From the NCBI RefSeq assembly GCF_958979055.1, contig NC_084893.1, positions 26,863,487-26,927,486 on the forward strand: a stretch of DNA of 64,000 nt. Direction: 5' to 3'. The translations under genes and the position numbers were made by a program. This document shows, one piece after another, positions 32,674 through 45,655 of this stretch. The notes under the pieces are model-generated. The model did not search any database, had not been told where the DNA came from, and was given only the letters and a program-made list of their open reading frames with translations. The DNA is from Alnus glutinosa (taxonomy: Eukaryota > Streptophyta > Magnoliopsida > Fagales > Betulaceae). Within the stretch, counting starts at the first letter, position 1. Every line of letters begins with the position of its first letter.

Positions 32674-33541
32674 TAGGGCTGAGCATGGGGTGGAGGGGGG
32701 CGGGGATGCCCATTTTTTGGCACCGCCCCGCACCCCTACGGGTTTGGAAAATCGCACCTGCGAACCGCACAAAAAGGGGAGAACCCGTGTGGTGCGAGGT
32801 GATGCGGTGCGGGGGGGTGCGGGTTGTGAGGGTATATGCGGGTTTAATTCCTAGATACATGAGAAATCAAACCAAAGCTAGATTTTCTCAGGAACCAAAC
32901 AAAAAAATCAGATTCAAACAAATCACAAAAGCCAGATTTAAACAAATCACAAAAAAGGATGAGAGGTCAGAGGGGAATCATTCAATACTGGTCTTGAAGA
33001 GAGCGTCGACGAAATTCCCGTCATTCCCGGTCTCCTCGTCAACCCTGATCTGGAGCTTCATGACGTCTCCACAGGACTGGCAACTCGGCTAGGCCTATCA
33101 AGCTCTCCATGGTCATCTCTTCTTTGAAGAAGAGATGGGAAGAACTAAAGAAGAATGAAAAAAATTGAAGAAGAACGGGGCTCCATGGTCATCTCTTCCC
33201 AAAGAAGAAATGGGAAGAACTGAAGAAGAAAGAAAGAACTAAAGAAGAACGAGGCAGATGCAGGAAATCATGAAGTCTCTGGAAGACCAAGAAAAGAAAA
33301 GAAAAATGAGGGGGGGAGGAGGGGTGTGGCGCAGGAGAAGTGTTTAGGGATTTAGGGTTAGGCATTTTATTTTTTTATGCGGGGCGGGGATCCGAGAAAA
33401 AAAAAACACTAAAACCCGCGCCCCGCCCTGCACGGGTTGGTTAAAATCCAACCCGTACCCGTTAAAAAAACACAAAAACCCGCATTTTTAGGGGCGGGGA
33501 TGCAGATTGGGGCAGGGGATGCGGGTTTTTGCTCACCCCTA
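32674..33541. mobile_element. hAT-type non-autonomous element, 868 bp, 8-bp target duplication
   Basis: Perfect target duplication ATTATTAG at 32666-32673 and 33542-33549. Terminal inverted repeats: TAGGGCTGAGCATGGG at the left and, in complement, TAGGGGTGAGCAAAAACCC at the right. Subterminal sequence is strongly GC-biased with repeated GCGGGG and CCCGC motifs on both sides. The interior has no transposase. It shares terminus style with 24604-25477 but is a different family. Confidence 0.9.
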
Positions 33542-33597
33542 ATTATTAGGTCTTAAATTCTAATTTAAGACGTCATATTTTATGTCTCAAAATTTGG

Positions 33598-34105
33598 GGT
33601 ACTACATCCCAAACGTGCAGGACTGGATAAAGATTATCCTTTCTCCTAGTACTAAATTGCATATTCCAAGGGTTGACCATCATAGGTTCCAAGTTTTTTC
33701 AGCTGTCTCTTGTGATCTGCTATGGTTTCACCGCAACAAAGCTTTTCATGATGGTAACTCATACGATGTTCTTCAAACCTCAAGGAATATCAACAAGATC
33801 TATCTTCAACACAGTGCAGCTTGAGCCCATCAAAAGAACCTACCTCTAGAGAAATGGCTCCGTCCTCCGACTGATTGGTATAAGATCAATTTTGATACAG
33901 CCATTAGAGATTCTTTCTTAGCTCATGGGGCTATCTGCAGAAATCATAATGGTCATATCCTTATGACGATTTCTCAAATAAAGCCTTGATGTTCACCAAA
34001 TAAGGGTGAGGCCTTAAGCTCGTTTGGCTACTTCACTAGCAACTCTCTCCATCTAAATAATTTTTTCTTGGAAGGTGACTCCCAAGCAGTTATACTAGCT
34101 TTTTA
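33598..34105 (+). pseudogene. LINE RNase H fragment
   Basis: Frame 33582-33824 reads WIKIILSPSTK and LLWFHRNKAFHDGNSYD, the pre-RNase-H region. The next frames carry WYKINFDTAIRDS, HGAICRNHNGHIL and FLEGDSQAVILAF, the first, middle and aspartate-containing parts of a plant LINE RNase H. Stops after LQHSAA and in between show decay. The C-terminal NFCIHYVAHWIA tail follows the MITE at 34712-34760. Confidence 0.8.
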
Positions 34106-34141
34106 ACAACCTAGTATAACCCAAAATTGACATGTTTTTAA

Positions 34142-34640
34142 GAGCATTCCTAGTAGCTTCACCAAAATAGTTTTTTAGCTATTTTGGTGAGCCAATTTGA
34201 TGAAAATCTTGAAAAACCACTCCCAGCAGCTTCACCATTTTAACCAAAAAATTTTGATGACTGAAATTACTAACCAAATTAGATGAAGCATTTTCACTCA
34301 ACAACCCACTCACCAAATTTTGTTTCACCTTTCTCTCTCACATGATTAACACACTTTTTTCCTTTTTTTTTTTTTTTTCTCTCATTTTCTTCTCCCATCT
34401 CCCATCTCTCACACGATAATGTCCTTATTTCATGGATATGAATGATTTTTTGTAAAAAGATTATATAGAGAAAAAATAAATAAATATGAAAAAATTATTA
34501 TTTAAATGGAATAGTGAATATTGACTAGTTAAAATGGTGAGGTTGCTGGAGGAATTTTAATAAAGTGGCTCACCAGAATAGAAAAAAGTGATTTTTAATT
34601 ATTTTGGTGAGTAAAATTTGGTGAAGCTACTAGGAATGCT
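34142..34640. repeat. MITE, about 500 bp, 24-bp terminal inverted repeats
   Basis: Left terminus GAGCATTCCTAGTAGCTTC at 34142, right terminus GTGAAGCTACTAGGAATGCT ending 34640. An inner partial copy (CACTCCCAGCAGCTTCACCA at about 34220) suggests a composite. It interrupts the LINE RNase H/tail region. The target duplication is not clear. The GAGCATTCC(T/C)AG(T/C)AGCTTC ends are typical of abundant plant MITEs. Confidence 0.75.
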
Positions 34641-35065
34641 TTCTACTACTATATATGATACTGTAGACTCCATCCCACCTGACACATCATCATCAGTCAA
34701 GAAAGCCAATAAAAGTATAAACTTTTGTATTCATTATGTAGCACATTGGATCGCAGTCAAATTGAACTTTGATAGCATTCCCACCTATTATTCTCCTCTT
34801 CTTCTATCCCAATTGTCAGCGGTAAAAGTTCACCATAGGCTGGTTGATCCAGCTTTAACTTTAACTTTAGCTTTAGTTTATCATTAGCTTTAGACTTTAT
34901 GTTGCCAACTTTACCCTGTTGGCTCTAGTTTGAATGTCGCATGTCACATGCTAATTGAATTCCTCGATGTAAAGAAAACACAAATCCCAAATACATTTCC
35001 ATGGAGGAGAGATCGAGGAGACAGGGAACGTGAAAGGAATTCAATTCCTTCATTGCAACCCTTTT

Positions 35066-35068
<3 letters not shown>

Positions 35069-35110
<42 letters not shown>
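35069..35110. repeat. Expanded (CT)n microsatellite in X' 5' leader
   Basis: About 20 CT units ending 49 bases before the X' ATG. The matching site in copy 1 has about half of this, interrupted. Confidence 0.9.
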
Positions 35111-35114
<4 letters not shown>

Positions 35115-35159
35115 GAATTTTTTTTTCCTTTTCTACCTCTTTTTCTCTCCCACACCACC

Positions 35160-38100
35160 ATGGCTCCTTCCCCATCTTTGCTTCTCATCTTCTTCATGAT
35201 TACAGTTGCTTTCTTCTCTCTCCCACATGCTGCGAAACTGCCATTTCACCCTTTGGATGTGCTCCCTCTGCTGCCCAGACAGGCCTCGTGGCCTATCCTC
35301 AACTCGCTTTACAGCCCGGTGGACATTCTGCCCAGCTTCGTGGGCGCTGCCTCATCCCCGAAAGACAGTTTGGAGTGGAAAGGCGCGTGCTTTTATAAGA
35401 GCAGGGCTTGGATGGAGTTCCACAACAAGAGCGGCACTGAATTTGGCGGTGGTACCCTTCACATCCAGGTCTGGAATTTGAGCTTACTTGCTTGTTTTCT
35501 TTGGTTTTGGCGGTGGTACCCTTCATATCCCTGTTCCTGTCCAGGTTAGCAATGCTCATAGTTGGACATGTTTGGATCTTTATGTCTTTGCAACTCCATA
35601 CTATGTGTCATGGGATTATTATTATCTATCTGGGGAGCATACATTTGAGTTTAAACAGTGGGAAGGGCAGGCTGAGTATAAATATGTAAGTCACCGCTTT
35701 GAGTTATTGAAGAGTCACTACTTGTTCTATTTTGTTTTGAAGCATGACTTTTATATTAGACGTGGTTTTTTCTTTCTAATTAATCAGGTGAAAAACAGGG
35801 GAGTTTCAATTTTCCTCATGCAAGCAGGCATGATGGGAACTCTTCAAGCATTATGGGATGTCTTCCCCTTATTTACAAACACTGGATGGGGTGAGAACTC
35901 TAATATAGGATTTCTCCAGAAGCACATGGGAGCTACTTTTGTACAACGCCCTCAGCCCTGGGTAACAAACATCAGTGTTGATGATATTCACTCTGGAGAT
36001 TTCCTTGCGATATCCAAAATCCGTGGCCAATGGGGTGGTTTTGAGACTCTTGAGAAGTGGGTCAGTGGAGCATATGCTGGTCATGCCGCTGTTTGCTTAA
36101 AGGATTCTGAAGGAAAGTTATGGGTTGGTGAATCAGGGATTGAAAATGAAAAGGTATGAGGGCTACTTTCCTATGTAACTATGATTTGGAGTTAATGTGC
36201 AAGTGTTTTGCCTATCTTTTTTTGTTGTAGGGAGAAACTATAATTTCTGTGTTACCGTGGGATGAGTGGTGGGATTTTGAGCTGAAAAAAGATGATTCCA
36301 ATCCCCATATTGCATTGCTTCCGTTGCATCCTAATATGAGAGCAAAGTTTAATGAGGCTGCTGCATGGGAGTTTGCAAAGAGCATGGATGGAAAACCGTA
36401 TGGTTATCATAATATGATATTCAGTTGGATAGACACTATAGACGGGAACTTTCCACCTCCCTTGGATGGACATTTGGTATGTATATTTGAATGTTTGATT
36501 TTCAATTTAAGTTTGCAGTGTAGTTAATGCTACAATCTTGACTTTGTTCTTCCACTTCTGATTTTGTAAGCAAACTGTTTTTTTTACAATTTGCTGGGTT
36601 ATTACCATAACTATGATCTAGCTGATATCCAATTGCTTTTGTCTTGTCAAAGTTAAATTGAAGCCCTAAAACCGTGAATATTTTTTTGGAAGTTCCCTTA
36701 GTAATGAGGATATCATGTCAACAAAGAGTCATTATTGGGCATAATTTTGGGTTCCTCAAAAACTTAACTAGTGCTTAAAAAGCTAGGAAGAAAAGTATCG
36801 TATTCTATCAAAATTTAAATATCTGTCAATAGGATTGTGATTGATAGATGTAATACAAAGTATCGTATTCACCACTGCTGCAGCGAAGTAACCAAACTAC
36901 AAGAAGATGAAAGCTCATTAATAATACCTTTCTTGGTAGTCATTGTCAACAATTAGGTAATAATCTCTCCTCTTTCGATATACTTTCCATTGAATCAGTA
37001 CAAATAAATAGAAAACTTTACATCCTATTTTTGGTCTATACACGTATCATGCCACAATCACAGCATAATTGTTTTCCTTCCATGTTTGAAGATTATATTC
37101 TATAGCCATACACTTTTCATTTTGGTTTAATTACAGCTCACGCCAACACTCCCCCTCAAGTTAATGCATACAGATCTCTCATGCACAACTTGTTGAGTGA
37201 GTTGTGAAACTCTTTACTTGATACTTGAGTATGTCTGCTAGTTGATCTTCGGATTTCACAAATGGAAAGCAGATTATTTTTTTCTTCTTCAGATTTTCCT
37301 TGATGAAATGTCGATCCACTTCCACATGCTTTGTACGGTCATGTTGGACTGGGTTGTGAGATATTGCGATTGCAGCTTTGTTGTCGCAAAAGTGCTCCAT
37401 TTCTGAAGTAGGAGCAAATCTGAGTTCAGTAAGAAGTCTCTTGATCCACAGTAGTTCAAATAGTCATTTTGCCATCCCACGAAATTCAACTTCGGCCTTG
37501 GAGAGTGCTACTACCTTTTGTTTCTTGCTTCTCCACGTGACCAGGTTCTCGCCTACAACCCAATCTGCATCTGTATAGCCATTAATTTTTAAATGGCTAT
37601 TCTTTGAAAACATGAGCCCCTTTCCAGGCGAAGCCTTCAAGTACGTTAGTATCCGAATTACAACATCCATGTGATCTTCACTAGGATATGCATGAATTGA
37701 CTGACTATACTCACAACATATGCAATGTTTGGACGAGTGTGTGAGAGATATATTAGTTTGCCAACTAACCTTTGGTATCTCTTTTTGTCCGTTTGTGCCT
37801 GGTCTGGGTATTCGCCAAGTCTGTGATTTTGAACAATTGGGGTATCCACTAGCTTGCACTCCAACATTCCTACCTCCATTAATACATTCAGCACATACTT
37901 CCTTTGGGAGAGAAATATTCTTTCACTGGACCTGGCAACTTCTATTCCCAGAAAGTACTTGAGTCCTCCCATGTTCTTCATTTCAAATTCAGTGGCCAAT
38001 TCCTTCTATAGTCTTGATATTTCTTCTTCATCATCACTTGTGATAATCATGTCATCCACATAGACTATCAACATAGTTACCTTGCTCACGTTATGCTTTA

Positions 38101-41100
38101 TGAACAGTGTATGATCTGCGTTGCTTTGCTTGAACCCGTATTTTCGCATTGCCAAACTAAATCGCCCAAACCACCCTCGAGGTGATTGTTTCAGATCATA
38201 TAGAGCTCGTTGTAGTTTGCACACAACATTGGTCTCCGTGGATGCAATGTATCCCGGGGGAAGGTCCATGTATACTTCTTCTTCAAGGTTGCTGTGTAGA
38301 AAGGCATTTTTTACATCAAATTGATGTAGTGGCTTGTCAAGGTTGGCTGCAAGAGATAACAAAATCCTTACAGTGCTCAGTTTCGCAACTAGTGAAAACA
38401 TTTCTCGATAGTCGACCCCATATGTTTGTGTATAGCCTTTCGCCACCAGTCTTGCTTTGTACCTTTCTATAGATCCGTCTGCCTTGTGTTTGATGGAGAA
38501 TACCCATTTGCATCTGACTGCTTTCTTTCCTTCAGGTAGTGGGATTAAGGTCCACGTGTCATTCTTTAATAGTGCCTCCATCTCCTCCTTTATTGCCTGA
38601 GTCCATTTCGGTTTAGACAATTCTTCCTGAATTCCAGTTGGAACTTGAACTGAGGAAAGTACGTGCACAAATGCTCTTAGGGGTTCAGACAATCTCCTGG
38701 TAGACATGTAGTTGGCAGTTGGGTACTTTGATCTTCGCTCTTTAGCATCAGGAGAGTATCTTTTCGGTGGCTTGCCACGATTTTCCCTGAAAGGTAGTGT
38801 GTATCCATCAGGAGTATTCAAGTTACTGATATCTGAATGTGTGTCAAGATTGATTACCTCAGGGATATTCTCAGCAGATGGGACTGCAAGTACTGTTGAA
38901 GGGAGGGGGCTTGGCTCAATTTCTGAAGGGGTGTCATGTTCTAGCGATGCATTATGCTCTGTAGGTTCATCCGGTCTTGTGGGCTCAACTAGCCCTGATT
39001 GTGGTTCTTCACCCGTAATTGTGTCATTGTTTGGCCAGTCAAAGTGCATCCAATTCGGCTCTTCATCTCGAGTCTCCTGAAGGGTAGAGTTAGGGGCTGA
39101 GAAAAAAGGTTCAGATTCTAAGAAGGAGACATCCATAGTCACATAGAGGTGGCGGGTAGAGGGATCATAGCATCGATAGCCCTTCTGGTGCACCGCATAG
39201 CCCAATAAGAGACAGTGGAGGGCACATGGGTCCGGTTTGGTGCTTTGGTTCTTGTGAAGGTGCACATAAGCCACACACCTAAATACTCAGGGAGGGAGCA
39301 TGAGGGTCGTGGGTAAGGAGACATGGGATGCCAGGACCTGGAGTGGAGTCTGAAATTGTAAGACTTTGGAGGGAAGTCTGTTAAGAAGGTGGACAATGGT
39401 GGATACAACATCAATCCAGTATTGGGTTGGCACATGAGTTCCATGTAGCAGAGCTCGGGCAGTTTCAAGAATATGACAATTCTTCCGTTCAGCTACCTCA
39501 TTTTGTTGTGGGGTTTGGGGACAAGATGTCTCATGAAGGAGTCCATGTTGGTCGAAGTAGATGCGGAACCGCTGATTAACATATTCGCCGCCATTGTCAG
39601 AACGGATAACTCGGAGTTTGGCAGAAAACTGAGTTTGGATCATCGCATGTAAAGATTGAAAAACTGAGAACACCTCATCTTTATGTTTCATCAAGTACAA
39701 CCTTGTCATTCGGGTACAGTCGTCAACACAAATGACGAACCAACGAACGCCGAACCAATAGAGATAGGGGAGGGACCCCACACATCCGAGTGAACTAGAG
39801 TAAATGGATCAATACTTTTATTCAAGCTTGGCAAATATGAAGTATGGTGACTTTTGGCTACAATGTAGGTAGTACATTTAAGATTAGAGAGCACTATATT
39901 AGAAAAAAGGTCGGGTAGTAAGTGTTTCAGATAACCAAAATTTGGATGCCCCAGGTGTTGATGCCATAACTGGATTTGTCGTTCCCTTCCATCACTTTGT
40001 ATGTGGAAAACATGACCCATTTTGACGTCGTCCACGTAATATAGGCCCCCCTGTTTAGTACCACACCCAATTATCTCCTTGGTGAGAATATCCGTAAGAA
40101 GACAAAAATTAGAGTAAATGAGCACAACACAATTTAATTCTTCAATAACTTGGCTAACAGACACTAACTTATGCGAGAGCAAGGGGACAGGTAATGTATG
40201 TGATAATTGTAGAGAGGAGGACAGAGACACTGTTATGGCCTTTGTAATCGGGGAGACGACCCCATCAGCATTCGCAACACAGGTGCGTCGGGGGGGGGGG
40301 GGATCTCGTAGTAAAATCAGTATCATCAAAGTTCATATGGTCTGAGGCTCCGGAGTCGAGGAGCCAAGAATTATGGTCACCATCACCTGAGGAGGTTGCT
40401 AAACTAGAACCAATGTTACCATATCGGAGACTGTTCCCACATCTTGGGACTTGGCCTGAGGAATTAGGGAAAGATATGGGACACTACAGCCACCTTACCC
40501 GTGCTTGCATTTGTACCCACAGAGTCTCCCTTTTTCTTTGCCTGCAATTCATACCACCAGTCAGGATAGCCATTTTTTTTTTTGATAGGTAAGAAATCAA
40601 TTTTATATAAAAAGCGTAAGACGCCCTTTAGTACACTGGTGGTATACAAGGAAAACGCCTATCTAAAAATAGAAAAGCGAGTGAGGAAGTCTGAAAAAGA
40701 AATATACAAAGGATGGACATAAGCCGAAGTCCAACAATACAAAGAGTGATAGAGTAAAGAAAGGATCTTTTCTAAGGATCTTTCCAAGTCTTCAAAACTC
40801 CTATTGTTTCTTTCCCACCATAAGCACCAAAAGATACAAATAGGCGCCATTTTCCAAACAACAGCACTCATTGATCTACCAGATGACCACCAACATGCAA
40901 GCAAGTTAATAACCCGTCTAGGCATAACCCAAGACATCTCGAAACGGCTGAAGAGAGAATTTCACAAGACAGAAGCCACGTCTTCTTACACATGCAGCAT
41001 CGATTGATCACGATGACATGTCGTTTCCTAAGGTTATCCTGGGTGAGTATCTTAGCGAGTGCCGCAGTCCACACAAAGAAAGCAGCCCTAGGAGGAGCTT

Positions 41101-44100
41101 GAGTACGCCAAACACTTTTCCAGGGAAAGCGGATGCTACCAGCGCTAGTTAAGGAGTAAAAAAAGGTCTTAACTTTGAAAACTTCTTTTTTGGAGGGGAC
41201 CCACCACAAACTGTCTTCATTGTCTCGGTTCACTTTGACTGAGTGAAGCAATTGAAAGAAAGAAGCAAAGACATCCACCTCCCAGTCATGAGCCTCCCTG
41301 ATGAAGCTCACATTCCACTGGAGTTAGTCGCCCAACAACTCTAGATTATCCGCAACAACGGCATCCTTAAGACGTGCAATGCCGAATAAAGCTGGAAAAG
41401 CTTCTTTGAGGGTTGTGTCTCTACACCACAAATCATGCCAAAAACTGATCTTGGAGCCATACCCCACGACAAATCTAGTGAAACGAGAGAACAAAATCCA
41501 GCCTTTCCTGATGTTTTTCCAAACCCCCACCCCAAAGGCACCTGACGGCTCAAGAGAGCACCAACCGCCCCTAAGGCTGCCATATTTAGAGTCCACCACG
41601 ACTCTCCACCAAGTATCTCGCTCAGACCCATAACGCCATAGCCATTTGCCTAGTAGGGCTTGATTGAAAGTCCTCAAGTTTCTGATACCCAATCCTCCCT
41701 CAGAGATCGGAGAGCAAATCTTATCCCATCTGACCAAGTGATATTTGAATTCTTCACCTATCCCTACCCAAAGAAAGTCTCTTTGAAGCTTCTCAAAACG
41801 GTTGGCCACACGAATATGAATGGAGAAGAGAGACAAGAAATATGTAGGGAGGTTGGAAAGTGTACTCTTGATGAGGGTAACCCTAGCACCCTTGGACAAA
41901 TACAACCTTTGCCAACTAGCCAAACGACGCTCCATATTAACCACGATATCATCCCAAGTAGATGTAGCCTTGTGGTGCGCCCCAAGCGGCATGCCAAGAT
42001 ACTTCAAGGGTAGTGAGGAAGTCCCACAACCCAAGATAGAAGCCAACTCGGCAACATTGTCCACATTGCCAATAGGAACCAAGAGAGATTTAGCCAAATT
42101 AACCTTTAATCCAGAGACAACTTCAAAACAAACTAGGAGAACATGCAGATAGCGAAGATAGTCAGGATTAGCCTCACAAAATACCAAGATGTCATCTGCA
42201 AACAACAAGTGAGAAATGTTGATCACGGTAGGCCTAGAACCCACCGAAAAGCCTGAGAGGCGACCACAATCAACAGCACCAGAGAGTATTTTGCTCAAAG
42301 CCTCCATGACAACTATAAACAGGAGGGGAGAAAGAGGATCACCCTGTTTCAGCCCTCTAGAACTATTGAAGAAGCCAGGTAGCGAACCATTGACCAACAC
42401 AGAGTGGCGCGCCGAAGAGATGCAATGAGAAATCCAAGAGACCCATTTATCCCCAAAGCCGCATCTTTTCAGCATGTACAATAAGAACTTCCAGTTGACG
42501 TGGTCAAAAGCCTTCGTAATATCCAGTTTGCAAAGAACCCCTGAGATACCAGACTTGATACGGCTATCCAAGCATTCACTGGCTATGAGAACCGAATCCA
42601 AAATATGTCTACCTTTGACAAAAGCATTCTGAGGCACTGAAATAATCTTCTCCAAAATACGGCTCATCCTATTAGCGAGAACTTTAGCAATGATCTTGTA
42701 AATACCACTCACCAGGATGATGTGCCGAAAGTTTGCAAGATCGGTTGCCCCAGGGGATTTGGGGATTAATGCAATGAAAGAGGCGTTGAGGCTTTTCACA
42801 AATTTGCTATGAGCATGAAAATCTGTGAAGACCCCCATGATATCAGCTTTGAACACATCCCAGCAGTCTTGAAAAAAAGCCAAGGGGTAGCCATCAGGAC
42901 TAGGAGCCTTGTCTCGGTTCATAGATTTTATCACCTCTAGAACCTACTTTTCCTCAAAAGGAAGCTCCAACTGAGCGGCCTCCTCCGGGGATAAGGAGTT
43001 GAAAGCAATACCATCCAACTTGGGCCTCCAATTGTGTTGCTTAGAAAAAAGAGACTCATAGAATAGAACAATGTGGTCTCTGATGGCCTGATGATCAGAA
43101 GTGACTGAGCCATTAACAGACAAGGATTCTATGGAGTTGGATCTTCTGTTCGAGTTAGCGATTTGATGAAAGAACTTAGTGCATTTGTCGCCCGCTTTAA
43201 GCCAAAGGACCCTGGATTTTTGTCTCCAGCTGATTTCTTCTTGGAGAATAGTTCTTTCCAGCTCACTAGCAATCGAGTTTCTCCTCAAAAGATCCTCAGA
43301 GTCTAAGCCTCTCTCTACCTCAAGACTGTCAAGCGCGCGCAATTCTTCAAGACGAGCCAATTTAAGGGATTCCACATTTCCAAACACCTGTTCGTTCCAA
43401 GATTTGAGAGCAACCTTTAAAGCCTTCAATTTATGAGCAAGGACAAAGCTAGGGGAGCCTTGAAAGGAGTAAGACTCCCACCAAAGCCTCACCCTCTCCA
43501 CGAAGCCATCTTCTTGAAGCCACATATTCTCGAACTTAAAAGGTCTTTTCCCCCTAAGAATTCCTCCGCAAACGAGAAGGATGGGAAAGTGATCAGAGCA
43601 CAAGCGGGGCAGCCTCTTCTCGATGAGACCAGGATATTTAGCTTCCCAATCCGGAGAGACTAGAAATCTATCAAGCCTAGACCAAGAGGAGAGATTGGTC
43701 CAAGTGAACGACCCTCCTGCAAGGGGAAGATCCATGAGCTCATGCTCTAAGATAAAGTCCGAGAATTCCGTCATCGCAGAAGAAATACGCGCGGCTCCTA
43801 AACGCTCACAGGGAAAGTGGATGACATTGAAGTCGCCACCAATGCACCAAGGGAGATCCCACAAACTGAGCAAACCAGCCAATTCATCCCATAAACTCCT
43901 ACGAAGAGGATCGAGGTTAGGGCCATATACCCCAGGAAAAGCCCAAGTGAAGTTATCTGCACAATTTCTAAAGCTGCAAGCCACGACGTATTCCCCCACT
44001 TGAGCCTCAAGTTTTTCCACAACGCTCCTATCCCACATCAATAAGATACCACCAGAAGCCCTGCTAGAAGGAAGATAGCACCAATCCGCAAACTGAGAAC

Positions 44101-45617
44101 CCCACAAGCTTTTCACAATACGGTTAGAGATAAGATCTAATTTGGTTTCTTGCAAACAAATGATGTCAGCCTTCCACTGTCGGAGGAGGTTCCTGATTTT
44201 TAACCACTTGCTTGTTTGATTTAGCCCTCTAACATTCCAAGAGATCAACTTGGGATTCATGAGGAATCACTAAGAACCCTCCTCTTGTTCCTACCACGAG
44301 AAATTAATAGCCATTTTTTTAAAAACAATTATCACTCGTGTGGTTTTATTTTCCACAGTGGGAGCATTTAACCCAATCAGGGGTATTTCCGGCATTTCGT
44401 GACTTAGGGGTCACATGTTGTCTTCCTGAGTGCAGGCTGGAGGCCGCACCAGAGTGTGAAGGGGCTTGATGTAATCTCAGCCCCTTGGTGGCCAAAACCG
44501 CGCCAGAGGCAGTGTTGGGGTCGTCGGCGCTCATGACAGCCTGCCAGAGAGCCTCCCAGCGAACATGGCGTAGGCTTGCTCGATGGAGGGGAAGGGTTGG
44601 ATTTGGAGCACATCGCTTCGGATGTGGTCAAGCCGGTCATCAATCCCGTCGAGGAAGGTGTAGACGCGATCCTCCTGGAGCAGGGTGTTGTAGTGGTGGA
44701 TGTCAGCGGTGCATTCAATTGAGTTCGGCCGCCAGAAATTGATTTCTCGCCAGAGTCCTTGCAGATCGGTGTAGAATTTCTCAAGGGAGCTATCGGCTTG
44801 TCTCAGGCGAGCAACACGTCGCCGGAGTTCGTAGACTTGAGAGGTATCACTGCCATCAAAGTATGTCGTAGCAATGGCATCCTAGACTGATTTGGCAGTG
44901 GGAAATCAGATGAAATTACCAATGAGTGTCGGATTCATAGAGTTGATCAACCATCCTTTGACAATGGCGTTATTAGTACGCCACTTTCGAAAGGATGGAT
45001 CTGCCGTCGGTGGTGGTAGACAATCGCTGTTGATAAATCCCAGTTTGTCTTTGCCGGAGATGTACATCTCGACAACCTGGGACCAAAGGCCATAGTTGGA
45101 ACTGTCCAATTTGATACCAATTAGAGCGGTCGAACTTTCGGTGGTGAGGGTCGGGGTCTGGACTTTGGATAGAGCTTCGGTCATTTGATTGGTAAGGGTG
45201 GTGAGAATTGTGGTGGTTTGTGGTGGAGCATCACCGGAGTTGGTGACAGTTTCGGCCATTGCTAAAAGGTATAGATTAAGCACGAACAGCTAGGGGTTTT
45301 TTTGGGGGCAGGGATCGAATTCCTTGCTCTGATACCATGTCAACAATTATAATCTCTCCTCTTTCGATATACTTTCCATTGAATCAGTACAAATAAATAG
45401 AAAACTTTACATCCTGTTCTTGGTTTATACAAGTATCATGCCACAATCACAGCACAATTGTTTTCCTTCCATGTTTGAAGATTATATTCTACAGCCATAC
45501 ACTTTCCATTTTGGTTTAATTACAGCTTTCACCAACAGTCGTGATAACTTTTATCAGTCACATTGCGATGCATATAAAGCCAGTTCTGCTCTTTAAAATG
45601 CACCTTTTGTTGGGACA

Positions 45618-45655
<38 letters not shown>

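Larger units (their letters stand above)
27350..33597. mobile_element. Unclassified 6.2-kb insertion in the LINE, itself a host for nested elements
   Basis: Interrupts the LINE between endonuclease and RNase H. Its tips look like TG...CA LTR termini: TGAGTAACGCCCCGCC at the left and TTGGGGTACTACA at the right, which are also imperfect inverted repeats of each other. Without the nested MULE piece (29341-31663) and hAT (32674-33541) the core is about 2.9 kb and non-coding, so a long solo LTR or LARD is possible. No target duplication is evident and the missing RT suggests a deletion came with it. Confidence 0.45.
25590..34930 (+). mobile_element. Decayed LINE in the gene X' upstream region, split by nested insertions
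   Basis: Copy-2 host sequence stops at about 25590 and resumes at about 34952. Between them lies a + strand non-LTR element: degraded ORF1-like sequence (about 25600-26340), endonuclease start (NWRC and RGLAHAST at about 26340), endonuclease core (26832-27346), and after a large insertion the RNase H and C-terminal part (33598-34105 and 34700-34790). Most of the reverse transcriptase is missing. Nested inside are 26641-26824, 27350-33597 and 34142-34640. Its right end lies about 230 bp before the X' start codon, replacing about 160 bp of the upstream sequence found in copy 1. Confidence 0.72.
36944..45537 (-). mobile_element. Ty1/copia retrotransposon in intron 4 of X', with nested LINE
   Basis: LTRs 36944-37148 (205 bp) and 45338-45537 (200 bp) start TGTCAACAAT and end CCAACA. 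Target duplication GTCAT/GTCGT (one mismatch) matches GTCAT at the empty site in copy 1 (near 14990). On the minus strand the primer-binding site is the TGGTATCAGAGC type beside the right LTR, and the polypurine tract GAGGGGGAG borders the left LTR. Domain order on the minus strand is gag, protease, integrase, reverse transcriptase, RNase H, the copia order. Many stops and frameshifts and the LINE at 40580-44306 make it defective. It is antisense to the host gene. Confidence 0.95.

Noticed and set aside
41379..42152. Several + strand frames of 84-117 codons
   Set aside because: Antisense shadows of the LINE reverse transcriptase.
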